Positions 53,005-61,402 of a stretch of DNA of 64,000 nucleotides are shown piece by piece. A program made the position numbers and the translations under genes. The DNA comes from an uncultured bacterium (GTDB lineage: Bacteria > Cyanobacteriota > Vampirovibrionia > Gastranaerophilales > Gastranaerophilaceae), in assembly GCA_949300485.1 (NCBI GenBank), contig CASGEL010000001.1, positions 223,745-287,744 on the forward strand, in the 5' to 3' direction. Positions within the stretch are counted from its first letter, which is position 1. Each line of letters starts with the position of its first letter. The notes beneath the pieces are model-generated. The model was not told where the DNA came from. It did not search any database and worked only from the letters and a program-made list of their open reading frames with translations.

Positions 53005-53158
53005 TTTACAATTCTCCTTTTGTATTTATATTTCTGCATGTAGCCCTAACATACAACAAAAATAATAATTTGCCAATAGTTTTTGTACTATTGTAACACA
53101 TTTGATAAATAAGACGCCCCTATTCTAAATAGATTTGAAACAGGTTTATCTTTAATCC

Positions 53159-55165
53159 TTATACATTAGTCGTCAATGAAGGTGCAATTGAAATAAATTG
53201 ACGTACAAGATCCGGATCCCATTGGGTTCCAGCACCTTCTTTTAAAATAGCACAAGCTTTTTCTATCGGCATACCTTTTCTGTAAGGCCTGTCACTGACA
53301 AGAGCATGATAAGCATCCGCAACTGATACAATTCTTGCAGCAAGAGGAATTTGATTACCTTTAAGTTGCTCAGGATAACCTTTTCCATCAAGCCTTTCAT
53401 GGTGATATTTGACTATCGGGATTAAATCTCTTAAAGCTTCATTTGGTTCCAATACCTTTTCTGCACCGATAGTCGGGTGCTGTTTCATTATTTCCCATTC
53501 CTCATCAGTTAACTTGCCCGGTTTTTTCAATACAGACTCAGGAATACCAATTTTACCAACATCATGAAGCATTGCTCCTATTTTAATCCTTTCGACTTCA
53601 TTTTCAGGGAGATTAACCGCCCTTGCTAACGCTTCAGAATAGCGAGAAACGGAAGTAGAATGGCCTTTTGTATAAGGATCTTTGGCATCAATAGCTCCAG
53701 CCAGTGATGTTACCATCTCCATAAGATGAGTGTGGTTAATAATCTCTTCCTGGTTAAATTTATGTACAAGTTCTTCTTCAAAATTAATACCTATTTGCGA
53801 GTGACGTTTTGTTAATACTTCTGCAAAAGAATTTAATGCTACATCATCCCAGAAATTGAAATCGGAAGAACTGATTATTGCAGACATTCCTTCTTTGTAA
53901 CCTTTGGCTTGTGAGATAAACATTGCCTGTTCTGCAAGTATTAAAAGTTTTTCCTGATCGATAGTACATTCAGGATATGTTGAAATACCAACAGAAACCT
54001 TGATTGGCCCTACATCATCCACAAAACAGCAGGACAAACAATATGTAATATATTCTGCCAGGTATTTTGCATCCTTCGTATTTGTTTCCGGCATAATCAC
54101 AGCAATCTCATCTCCGCCATATCGCCCTGCAGAGTCTGTTGCTCTGATATTTTGCTTAATTTTTTCAGCGATTGTTTTAATTACTTCATCACCTTTAGCA
54201 TGGCCTAACTCCCTATTAATTTTAGAGATGTTATTAACATCAAACATAACAACCGATAAAGGTGTATTCGTATCCTTAGCTTTTTCAAGTTCTTTAGCAA
54301 GAATTTCCTGAAAACCTCTGTGATTATATAAAGATGTCAAATTGTCAGTATTCGCATATTTATTAGTTTGCTCTTGCAACTGCAAATTATGAATAAACAT
54401 CCCCATATAGTTACTGAATAGTGTGACCAAATTTACATTTATATTCGAAACATTCTGGCCTACAAGCAATATTCCTATACATTTATTCAATGACATCATA
54501 GGTATTATAACCGAACTCGTTTTGGTCAAATAAGGGATATTTAAATAATTGATATTATCCTTGTGAATTAGCGATTTTGATGCAAAACATTTTATAATAG
54601 GATTGTTTTCATCTGATAAAAATATTTTGGAAGAATATGTATTACCTGTTTTACTGTGTATCTTAAGATTAATGCATTTCGATTTTTCATGAAGAAGCCC
54701 AAAACCAATAAAATTCCATTTGGCTTTGTTTATAAACAGGCTGTTTAGCTGAGCAAACAAATCTGCCATACTTTTATAATTTTGGAAAATATCCAAAAGT
54801 CCCTTCATAAGGTCAAAATAATTAACATTAGGATTAATTATATTATTATTAAAATTGTAGTTATTCGTATAAACTTTTGGTTTTGTTTTACTTGTATTAA
54901 AATTATTTATAGTTTCAACAATACTGTCTAAACTTGCTTCCTCTGCTACGGATATTGGTTTTATCAGATCATCAAGTTTCTTCTTAGTTTTTCTAATTTC
55001 TTTTGATTTTTCTTCTTTTGCAGGCACAACAGTATCATGCGGAACAGATATCATTGTAATTCCTTCTATCGGATTTTTTACTTTATTGATAGGATTGGAA
55101 CTTAACTGCTTCTTTTCCGATTTTTTTATTGTTTTATTTAATTCTTTTTTATTTAAATTTTCCAA
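53159..55165 (-). CDS. GAF-GGDEF-HD-GYP c-di-GMP protein
   Basis: 668 residues: lysine-rich N-terminus (1-75), GAF-like domain (about 115-265), GGDEF domain with GGDEI at 350-354 and I-site RATD at 341-344, and a C-terminal HD-GYP domain (about 480-665) with LHDVGKIGIPE, KQHP, HHERLDGKGYP, and DAYHALVSDRPYR intact. It should both make and break c-di-GMP, with the phosphodiesterase most likely active. TTG start. The related protein at 21615-23519 keeps the cyclase but has lost the HD pair. Confidence 0.94.
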   Translation of the reverse strand: MENLNKKELNKTIKKSEKKQLSSNPINKVKNPIEGITMISVPHDTVVPAKEEKSKEIRKTKKKLDDLIKPISVAEEASLDSIVETINNFNTSKTKPKVYTNNYNFNNNIINPNVNYFDLMKGLLDIFQNYKSMADLFAQLNSLFINKAKWNFIGFGLLHEKSKCINLKIHSKTGNTYSSKIFLSDENNPIIKCFASKSLIHKDNINYLNIPYLTKTSSVIIPMMSLNKCIGILLVGQNVSNINVNLVTLFSNYMGMFIHNLQLQEQTNKYANTDNLTSLYNHRGFQEILAKELEKAKDTNTPLSVVMFDVNNISKINRELGHAKGDEVIKTIAEKIKQNIRATDSAGRYGGDEIAVIMPETNTKDAKYLAEYITYCLSCCFVDDVGPIKVSVGISTYPECTIDQEKLLILAEQAMFISQAKGYKEGMSAIISSSDFNFWDDVALNSFAEVLTKRHSQIGINFEEELVHKFNQEEIINHTHLMEMVTSLAGAIDAKDPYTKGHSTSVSRYSEALARAVNLPENEVERIKIGAMLHDVGKIGIPESVLKKPGKLTDEEWEIMKQHPTIGAEKVLEPNEALRDLIPIVKYHHERLDGKGYPEQLKGNQIPLAARIVSVADAYHALVSDRPYRKGMPIEKACAILKEGAGTQWDPDLVRQFISIAPSLTTNV

Positions 55166-55491
55166 AACGAATCTACCTACAATTTTCCTTTATAAACCAT
55201 GTAATTAGAAACTTTTGACGAAAAAGTCACATTTTTTTACATTACTAAACAATTCTACATTATGTTTCCTTAAAATCAATCCTGCAAACAGACGGAATAA
55301 ATTCCGTCTGCACAAAAAAGTTTTATTACCGCCTTTCTACTACATTTATAGTATAACCTATAATGCTTATTTCTTCTACCCTTTCGGATGCTATGTTAAT
55401 ATATGTAACAATGCAGCAGTGAAATTTAAAGATTTTCAAGAAGTAGTCCGATACATTCTTTGTAATCAGAAAACTTAAGGAGTGTATTAAA
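55166..55491. other. Intergenic region with a perfect dyad, no gene supported
   Basis: CAGACGGAAT-AA-ATTCCGTCTG at 55289-55310 is a perfect dyad without a following T run on either strand, so more like an operator or RNA hairpin than a terminator. The open frame 55215-55478 is not supported (TTG start, no ribosome binding site, unlike codon use). Confidence 0.6.
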
Positions 55492-55701
55492 ATGTCAGAG
55501 AAAAAGATTATGGATGTAGAAGATTTAATGGTAGATTACGCAGAAATGACAAGCTTCGATTTTGGATCATTGAGCGATGAAGAAATGAATACATTAAATA
55601 AAATTACTAATAACGAATATTCAAGGAAACCCTATGCGTTTAAATATGGAAATTTCAAATTGGTGGATTTTTTCCACGAGTTATTAGCAGACAAAGGTTA
55701 A
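55492..55701 (+). CDS. Small acidic hypothetical protein
   Basis: Not recognised. 69 residues, acidic, no membrane segment: SEKKIMDVEDLMVDYAEMTS at the start and KLVDFFHELLADKG at the end. AAGGAG lies 9 nt before the ATG, and the next small gene starts 27 nt after its stop, so they form a two-gene operon ending in a terminator. Intact codons and two consecutive ribosome binding sites support expression. Confidence 0.7.
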   Translation: MSEKKIMDVEDLMVDYAEMTSFDFGSLSDEEMNTLNKITNNEYSRKPYAFKYGNFKLVDFFHELLADKG

Positions 55702-55728
55702 TAGCTGTAGATTTTGGAGATATGTGTA

Positions 55729-55956
55729 ATGAATGAAAGAGAACTATTTGAAAAAGGCTGTTTTTCACCAAGCTGGCTTGAAGATACTGAAGTCGAACAA
55801 CCGATTTCAGCAGTATATACAAGACACAATAAAGATATGAAAACCCTTTTAAAAGAATTAGATGATATCAAAGAACGAATTCAAGAAATTCAAGCCCGGC
55901 AGTGGCATCTGGCAAAATTATTACATTTTCACGAAAATGAATTTGCCAAAGAGTAA
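55729..55956 (+). CDS. Small coiled-coil hypothetical protein
   Basis: Not recognised. 75 residues from ATG 55729, with GGAG 9 nt upstream; the TTG start at 55714 would lie on the ribosome binding site. The C-terminal half is a coiled coil (DMKTLLKELDDIKERIQEIQ). Second gene of the pair with 55492, followed by a strong terminator. Confidence 0.7.
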   Translation: MNERELFEKGCFSPSWLEDTEVEQPISAVYTRHNKDMKTLLKELDDIKERIQEIQARQWHLAKLLHFHENEFAKE

Positions 55957-55983
55957 CGACTACCAGACACATATAAAATAAAA

Positions 55984-56015
55984 AGCCATAAAATAGATTT
56001 ATGGCTCTTTTTTTT
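55984..56015 (+). terminator. Terminator of the 55492-55956 operon
   Basis: AGCCATAAA pairs with TTTATGGCT around ATAGA, followed by CT8. Confidence 0.9.
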
Positions 56016-56050
56016 GTAAAAGTTCGGTTCGGAGTTGTCGAAATGTTTAC

Positions 56051-56296
56051 TTAAGCTGTCTTTAGTTTTTCGTCAGGTTCGCCTACTGTTTTTATAAGTG
56101 TATCGATTACTTTTGGCATTTGACATATAAAGGAATAGTGTCCGTTGCGTAATGAACATTTTTTACAATCACAATTTATGTAATAACATTCAAGCGCTTG
56201 CTCTGTCCAATTTTGGGTAATGGATTCAGACATTTCGTCATTTCCGGGCAAATACAAATCCAAATCTTGCGATATATTTCTATCCATATAATCCAT
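56051..56296 (-). CDS. Small cysteine-rich hypothetical protein
   Basis: Not recognised. 81 residues from ATG 56296 (GGGAG 5 nt upstream; the longer start TTG 56308 overlaps it). The middle holds CYYINCDCKKCSL and a later Cys in FICQMPKVID, a five-cysteine cluster likely to bind zinc or an Fe-S cluster. The end is VIDTLIKTVGEPDEKLKTA. It is convergent with the preceding two-gene operon and divergent from hsp20. Confidence 0.68.
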   Translation of the reverse strand: MDYMDRNISQDLDLYLPGNDEMSESITQNWTEQALECYYINCDCKKCSLRNGHYSFICQMPKVIDTLIKTVGEPDEKLKTA

Positions 56297-56482
56297 ATAA
56301 TCTCCCAAAATTCTTAAAACCTACCCACTTTTATTTTAAAAGATGAAAATATTGTTTCCATCCTCTATTTATATGAGATTTTGAATTGTTAAATTTTGGT
56401 TAAAAAAACAGGATTTTGCCGAAAATGGAATAATAATATAAGTGTAGTTGATAAGAAAAAGAAATTGAAAGGAGTGTTGATT

Positions 56483-56938
56483 ATGAGATTTTTAGTTAAA
56501 AAAGCACCGGACAATTTTATCAAAACAGTTAATGACGAAATTAGTTCTATTTTGAACAGACATTTTGACAATTTTTATCCTGAATATGGATATGAAGAAG
56601 ATATAGAAAAATTATCAATGCCTGTAGAGGTTACTGAAAAAGAAAAAGAGTATGATATCAGAGCAGAGCTTCCTGGTGTAAAAAAAGAAGATCTTGATAT
56701 TGATATCGATAAAAACTATTTAACAATCAGGGCTAAAAAAGAAGAAGAAATATGCGAAGATAAAAAAGCATATAAAAAATCCGAATTCAGATATGGTGAA
56801 TTTTCAAGATCAGTATATCTTCCTCAGGATATTGATATGGATAAAATCGATGCTACACTGGAACATGGTGTATTAAAAATTAAACTTCCAAAACTTGATA
56901 CTAACAAAGATTCAGTTAAGAAAATTACAGTAAAATAA
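56483..56938 (+). CDS. Hsp20/alpha-crystallin small heat-shock protein
   Basis: ATP-independent holdase that binds unfolding proteins. 151 residues from ATG 56483 (AAAGGAG 9 nt upstream; the frame extends to 56396 but without support). The alpha-crystallin domain runs from about 45 to 140 with YDIRAELPGVKKEDLDIDI, FSRSVYLPQDID and the consensus GVLKIKLPK (A-x-x-x-n-G-v-L). Monocistronic, ended by a strong terminator. No CIRCE-type operator seen. Confidence 0.93.
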   Translation: MRFLVKKAPDNFIKTVNDEISSILNRHFDNFYPEYGYEEDIEKLSMPVEVTEKEKEYDIRAELPGVKKEDLDIDIDKNYLTIRAKKEEEICEDKKAYKKSEFRYGEFSRSVYLPQDIDMDKIDATLEHGVLKIKLPKLDTNKDSVKKITVK

Positions 56939-56961
56939 TAGACTAAGTATCTATAATTACT

Positions 56962-56986
56962 AAGGGAGGATTTTATCCTCCCTTTT
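56962..56986 (+). terminator. Terminator of hsp20
   Basis: AAGGGAGGAT pairs perfectly with ATCCTCCCTT around TTT, then T run. Confidence 0.92.
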
Positions 56987-57202
56987 TCGTGCCACATATT
57001 GTTAAAGTTGACAATATATAGCATTATATTATTGTCGCAATAATTGCATAATAAAAAATTTAAAAACTTAATAATAATTCATAATCTATAAAAACTCCAT
57101 ATTCATTTTAGATAAAATAAAATTAGTATTTCGTAACAATATGCTATTTTTAATAATAATTAGTATAATAAAATATACTTTGTCTAAAATGTAAGAGGGA
57201 CT

Positions 57203-58525
57203 ATGATTTTATTAAATTTAATTATAATTTTATTTTTATTGTTAGCAAACGGATTTTTTGTGGCATCTGAATTCGCATTGGTCAGTGTAAGACAAACACG
57301 AATATGCCAGCTTGCAAAAGAGGGAAATAAAACTGCTGAAATTACTGCAGGTGCTCTAAAGGAATTAGATAAATATATTGCCGCAACACAGCTGGGGATT
57401 ACGATTGCAAGTATCGGATTAGGATGGGTCGGAGAAGCTACTCTGGCAAAACTTATTAAACCTTTGTTTGATTTTCTTCCACATATTTCACAGACAGTTG
57501 CAACTCATTCTATTGCTGTTGCCATATCGTTTATTTTAATCACATTTATGCATGTTGTTTTCGGAGAATTAATGCCAAAATCCATAGCACTTCAATATCC
57601 GGAAAAAACAACTCTTATGGTTACAAGACCACTTGTATTTACTGCTAAATTATTTACTCCGTTTATATTTTTGTTAAACGGATTTGGAAATTTTGCACTA
57701 AAACTATTCGGAATTCCGCCTGCTCATCCGACTCATGGAGTGCATACCGAAGAAGAAATTGATATGATTATTGATGCAAGTTATAAAGGTGGAGTTTTAA
57801 ACGAAACAGAAAATTTCATTTTAAAAAATACATTAAAATTTACTGATTTAATTGCAAAACAAATAATGGTGCCAAGATGTAATGTTGTAACATTGCCTGT
57901 TGATATTGGAATGGAGGAACTGGATAAAATATTGAACGAAAACCAATATTCTAGATACCCAGTACACAACGGAAGCTTTGATAACATAATAGGCATTCTG
58001 CATATAAAAGATTTATACCCATATATAAGAGAAAATAAGGATTTAGATATTTCAAAAGTTTTGAGAAAACCTTTACTAATACCTGAAACAATGACAATGG
58101 ATCTCTTATTAAAAGACTTTAAAGAAAACCGAACCGAGATTGCAGTTGTAATGGATGAATTTGGCGGAATGTCAGGGATTATATCATTAGAAGATGTTTT
58201 GGAAGAAATACTTGGAGATGTACAGGACGAATTTGACGACGGTGAAGAAACTGACGAAATTAAACAGGTTGGCGATAATAAATATATTGTTAACGGCCTG
58301 CAGCGTGTCGATGAATTTTTTGAATATTTTGGAATAGAAAAACACGAGGAAGAAGTTGAAACAGTAGGCGGATTGGTTCAGAAATCATTATGCCGTCTTG
58401 CAAAGGTAAAAGATGAAGTTGAAATTGAAAACGTAAAAATCAAAGTCGTAGAAATGAAAGGACGCCGGATTAAAAAGCTTCTTGTAGAAAAATTTGAAAA
58501 GCATATACCTTCCGAAGCCGAATAA
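57203..58525 (+). CDS. CNNM/CorC-family transporter (hemolysin C-like)
   Basis: 440-residue membrane protein of the group proposed to move Mg or Co ions. A DUF21 transmembrane domain (about 1-190, ANGFFVASEFALVSVR; GVHTEEEIDMIID at its end) is followed by two CBS domains (about 205-335, ISLEDVLEEILGDVQDEFDD) and a CorC/HlyC C-terminal domain (about 345-430). GAGGGAC precedes the ATG and a perfect terminator follows. Not a haemolysin in the toxin sense. Confidence 0.94.
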   Translation: MILLNLIIILFLLLANGFFVASEFALVSVRQTRICQLAKEGNKTAEITAGALKELDKYIAATQLGITIASIGLGWVGEATLAKLIKPLFDFLPHISQTVATHSIAVAISFILITFMHVVFGELMPKSIALQYPEKTTLMVTRPLVFTAKLFTPFIFLLNGFGNFALKLFGIPPAHPTHGVHTEEEIDMIIDASYKGGVLNETENFILKNTLKFTDLIAKQIMVPRCNVVTLPVDIGMEELDKILNENQYSRYPVHNGSFDNIIGILHIKDLYPYIRENKDLDISKVLRKPLLIPETMTMDLLLKDFKENRTEIAVVMDEFGGMSGIISLEDVLEEILGDVQDEFDDGEETDEIKQVGDNKYIVNGLQRVDEFFEYFGIEKHEEEVETVGGLVQKSLCRLAKVKDEVEIENVKIKVVEMKGRRIKKLLVEKFEKHIPSEAE

Positions 58526-58542
58526 TATAAAAATAAAAATTT

Positions 58543-58579
58543 AACAAAAAACAAGACATTCAAGTCTTGTTTTTTGTTA
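58543..58579 (+). terminator. Terminator of the CNNM gene
   Basis: AACAAAAAACAAGAC pairs perfectly with GTCTTGTTTTTTGTT around ATTCAA. Confidence 0.9.
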
Positions 58580-58617
58580 TTAAAATAGAGCCTGTCAAGA
58601 ATTTCTGAAATAATCAA

Positions 58618-58653
58618 GCAATTTTTATTATGAGAAATACTTTATATAAATAT
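58618..58653 (+). promoter_or_regulatory. Shared promoter-like element, copy 4
   Basis: GCAATTTT (58618-58625), 14 nt, CTTTATATA (58640-58648), then AATATGTAAGGGG. ATG 58677 is 28 nt downstream. The ATGAGAAATACTTTATATAAATAT stretch is nearly identical to copy 2. Confidence 0.65.
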
Positions 58654-58676
58654 GTAAGGGGAAATAAGGAATTTTT

Positions 58677-60017
58677 ATGGGGACATATGATATAGTTATT
58701 AACGGGATTAAAAGAACATTCGGGGTACTGAAACCTGCAAGAAAAACATTATCACGCGATATTCCGATAACAAATCCATCAGCCAAGATAGATACTTTTG
58801 TAAAAAGCCCGGATAATATTATACCGTCAAAACTTCAAAAAATACTTGATGATTGCGGGCCTTATGGTAGCACCAAAAAAAATTTTTTAACTGATTTATA
58901 TTCAACAGGACAAGATAAGTTTGAATTTATTTATAATCACAAATATTTTAAAGGCAATATGCCATATTTTAATGATAAAGAATTTATAGCAGCCGTAAAA
59001 GAAATGTCGCCAAAAGAACTTAAACAGACATTTGATGAAATTTCCAATTTATATACTAAACTGCCGCAGGTATCTTTTGGATATGATAAAGTGACAAAAA
59101 AATTGATTTATCAACCGCAAACTCCGAATGCAACAAATCTTGCTCAATTAACAATACTTAAAGCTCATAATAAAGAAGCTTATGAATACCTGCTTAATCA
59201 TCCGGATAAAGAGAGATTATCAGGTTTGCTATCAACGTTTTCAGATGGACTTAACGGCTCGACTTTTGAAACACTTACAATTCCTCAAATCAGACAAATT
59301 GAGGGAGTTGGTACAGCATCAACACTCAATATTAAAACTGATATTGATACCATTATACAAGGAAATGCTGCGATGAGCAGATATGTAGTATCAAGCGATC
59401 TACTTGCAAAGAATGCAGATGATGTTAAAGACTTACATAACTATTTATCAAGAATCAAGGTTACAGAACCATTTACTGCATTCCGAGCAGAAAGAGATAC
59501 CGGAATGTTCAATACAATATTGCTTGATAAAAAACTTGCTCTGGAAACAAAATGGAATGTCTTAAAAAATATGCTGAAAGCCAGAAAGATTCCGGTACAT
59601 GACTATACCGGCAATTATAACACCGATTTTACAAAGAAAACAAATTTATTTAACTTTATTTTGGGTAAAGAAAACATATCTCTTGCTGATGCAATGCAGG
59701 TTGCAAAATTCGGCAGCGAATCTTACAGAAACAAAATTATTGAACTGATTAAAAAATCCCAAATTACTGATAACCGCTTCAAATCACTAACATTTGACAG
59801 AAAAATGGCAGAAGGCTGGCTTCCGACTCAAGGCTCCAATAACACCGGAATACAGCACAATGTAACTGTCAATAAAGGTGTTCAGGGGTGTTATTCTTCA
59901 GGAGATAACCGTCAGGCTGAATTTATATTGAATAATAATGATAAACAGATGTCATTTCAGGATGTAAAATACGACCCTAAAAAGGATATTTTTGTGCTAA
60001 ATACTACCATTGAATAA
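58677..60017 (+). CDS. Putative ADP-ribosyltransferase (R-S-E type)
   Basis: 446 residues. The C-terminal 190 residues follow the order of mono-ADP-ribosyltransferases of the R-S-E group: FTAFRAER at 266-273 (catalytic Arg 270), RFKSLTFDRKMAEGW at 367-381 (STS-like strand, S370), TVNKGVQGCY, then NRQAEFIL with Q413-x-E415, the Q-x-E version seen in asparagine-modifying C3-like enzymes, and VKYDPKKDIFVL as the final strand. The N-terminal 260 residues are helical and unrecognised and may target or deliver it. No signal peptide. Linked to three other lineage-specific genes by its promoter element. Prediction is by motif only. Confidence 0.62.
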   Translation: MGTYDIVINGIKRTFGVLKPARKTLSRDIPITNPSAKIDTFVKSPDNIIPSKLQKILDDCGPYGSTKKNFLTDLYSTGQDKFEFIYNHKYFKGNMPYFNDKEFIAAVKEMSPKELKQTFDEISNLYTKLPQVSFGYDKVTKKLIYQPQTPNATNLAQLTILKAHNKEAYEYLLNHPDKERLSGLLSTFSDGLNGSTFETLTIPQIRQIEGVGTASTLNIKTDIDTIIQGNAAMSRYVVSSDLLAKNADDVKDLHNYLSRIKVTEPFTAFRAERDTGMFNTILLDKKLALETKWNVLKNMLKARKIPVHDYTGNYNTDFTKKTNLFNFILGKENISLADAMQVAKFGSESYRNKIIELIKKSQITDNRFKSLTFDRKMAEGWLPTQGSNNTGIQHNVTVNKGVQGCYSSGDNRQAEFILNNNDKQMSFQDVKYDPKKDIFVLNTTIE

Positions 60018-60134
60018 TTATATCTCGATTTGATTTTTATTCGCTCAAAAACCTTTGTAATGCTTATGACTCAACACATTCATCACTCGTTTTGAGACAG
60101 AAGTCAAGGGGTAAATATAAGCAAGGGGTAAATA

Positions 60135-60470
60135 TTATTTCCAATAAACTTTGAAATTTTGGATTTCTTCAAGAGTTTTGTGATAATCTCCCTTGAAACA
60201 AATCGTCCTGTCATCAATGTAAAGATAAGACGGCAATTTTATATTAGTAACATCTTTAAAAAATTTATCTATGTTGTTACTTATTAACCATTTAGTCGCA
60301 AGCATTAAATTTCTGGATGTAAAAAGATATAGCTCTGCACTTTGAGATAAAGTTTCTAAAAATTCATAAGCTCCAGCCTTAATTTCTGGAATATAATTTT
60401 CACTAAACGTATCTTTTCCGTATTCATTTAGTACGCCGTCTAAATCTATAAGTATCTTTTTAATAATCAT
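60135..60470 (-). CDS. Small HAD-like hydrolase of the HAD/XRE module
   Basis: 111 residues from ATG 60470, the start after which the HAD motif KKILIDLDGVLN begins; the longer frame to 60536 would run into the operator region. Motif I is D9-x-D11, motif II is LFTSRN, motif IV is YIDDRT, the pattern of the 5'-nucleotidase/phage-type HAD group. It is divergent from an XRE regulator; a TTGTCC-N17-TATAAT promoter on the minus strand at 60536-60509 serves it. A partly decayed copy lies at 60792-60977. Its role is unknown. Confidence 0.78.
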   Translation of the reverse strand: MIIKKILIDLDGVLNEYGKDTFSENYIPEIKAGAYEFLETLSQSAELYLFTSRNLMLATKWLISNNIDKFFKDVTNIKLPSYLYIDDRTICFKGDYHKTLEEIQNFKVYWK

Positions 60471-60477
60471 AAGCCAT

Positions 60478-60536
60478 TTGTCCGTCTCACGGTTTGTCCA
60501 TATTGTCATTATAGCGGACAATTTAATTATGGACAA
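60478..60536. promoter_or_regulatory. Divergent promoter/operator with four TTGTCC half-sites
   Basis: TTGTCCG (60478-60484) pairs with CGGACAA (60515-60521), and TTGTCCATA (60494-60502) with TATGGACAA (60528-60536). The half-sites coincide with the -35 boxes of both divergent promoters, a layout expected for autorepression by the XRE protein. Confidence 0.65.
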
Positions 60537-60741
60537 GGTGTTATTACAAAAATTAGCAAATCGTATAAAAGAGTTAAGAAAATTACATAAATATACTCAA
60601 GATGATTTAGCAGATTTAGCCCAAATTGCACGTTCTACATTAGGGAATATTGAAACGGCTCAAAATGATGTAACCTTTTCCAAATTAAATAAAATATCAA
60701 AGGCTTTTAATTTAACATTAGCTGAATTTTTAAATTTTTAG
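60529..60741 (+). CDS. XRE-family HTH regulator (HAD/XRE module)
   Basis: 70 residues from ATG 60529, a single helix-turn-helix domain (ANRIKELRKLHKYTQDDLAD and STLGNIETAQNDVT) without an added domain. There is no ribosome binding site; the -10-like GACAAT ends 6 nt before the ATG, so the mRNA may be leaderless. Its own operator overlaps the start codon. Paralogous to the XRE gene at 61403 (MDKxFLxKLAxRxKxLR). The last 40 nt are duplicated in tandem downstream. Confidence 0.85.
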   Translation: MDKVLLQKLANRIKELRKLHKYTQDDLADLAQIARSTLGNIETAQNDVTFSKLNKISKAFNLTLAEFLNF

Positions 60742-60787
60742 TTAGGCTTTTAATTTAACATTAGCTGAATTTTTAAATTTTTAGTTA
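60702..60787 (+). repeat. Perfect 43-bp tandem duplication at the XRE 3' end
   Basis: Units 60702-60744 and 60745-60787 are identical and span the last codons and stop of the XRE gene. Confidence 0.93.
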
Positions 60788-60791
60788 TCAT

Positions 60792-60977
60792 CTAAATCTC
60801 ATTGACAATTCGGCACATCTCAACTAGCAAGCAAAAATAAAATTGCACATTGAGATAAAATTTCCCAAAATGCATAAGCTCGACTTTAATTTCGGGAATA
60901 TGTTTTTCACTAAACGTATCTTTTCCATATTCATTTAGTACACCGTCTAAATCTATAAGTATTTTTTTGTTACACAT
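60792..60977 (-). pseudogene. Decayed copy of the small HAD gene
   Basis: From ATG 60977 the protein copies the HAD gene (KKILIDLDGVLNEYGKDTFS) to about residue 30, then a one-base loss changes frame; the nucleotide match resumes in the other frame (AYAFWEILSQCA) and ends at a stop. The 3' half of the gene is missing. It marks a duplicated HAD/XRE module next to the XRE gene at 61044. Confidence 0.82.
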
Positions 60978-61043
60978 GATATTATCCTATATAATGGACT
61001 GTCATTCCTGTCAATAATGCACTCATAATAACATAATTGGAAT

Positions 61044-61262
61044 ATGAGTCAAGATATTAGACAAATATTATCCAATAATGTAAAAAATCTGCGAATACAG
61101 AAAAAATTAAGCAGGGAAGAATTATCTTTGATTTTGGGAGTGGATAATTCTTATATTTCTAAACTTGAAAAAGGTAAAATAAATATTACTTTAGATAAAA
61201 TTGAAATGTTGGCTAATTATTTTGACACGGAAGTTTATTTGTTGTTGAAAAAGATCTCTTAA
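61044..61262 (+). CDS. XRE-family HTH regulator
   Basis: 72 residues, a single HTH domain (KNLRIQKKLSREELSLILGV and NSYISKLEKGKINITLDKIE) similar to other small regulators but not closely to its neighbours. It takes the place next to the HAD pseudogene that the 60529 gene has next to the intact HAD. TTGTTA-N17-TATAAT at 60967-60995 can serve as promoter; no strong ribosome binding site is seen. Confidence 0.83.
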   Translation: MSQDIRQILSNNVKNLRIQKKLSREELSLILGVDNSYISKLEKGKINITLDKIEMLANYFDTEVYLLLKKIS

Positions 61263-61402
61263 AGAGCTTCTTTAATACTTCAATATTTTTATGATGTTAT
61301 CAGGTATATTTTATTGTTACCCTAATCTAATTTATAATATTGCCTTTATTGCTGCTAGTGGTACTAGTTGTTTGTAATGCTAGTATAACTAACAATCTAG
61401 AA

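Noticed and set aside
55215..55478. An open reading frame of 87 codons on the plus strand
   Set aside because: TTG start, no ribosome binding site, it reads through a perfect dyad, and its aromatic/Asn-rich composition is unlike the coding genes around.
60018..60134. Additional small gene between the ADP-ribosyltransferase and HAD genes
   Set aside because: No frame with a start and ribosome binding site; only a short direct repeat AAGGGGTAAATAT.
61340..61402. N-terminal hydrophobic extension of the third XRE gene as a signal peptide
   Set aside because: It starts with TTG without ribosome site, and homology to the 60529 protein begins at Met 61403.
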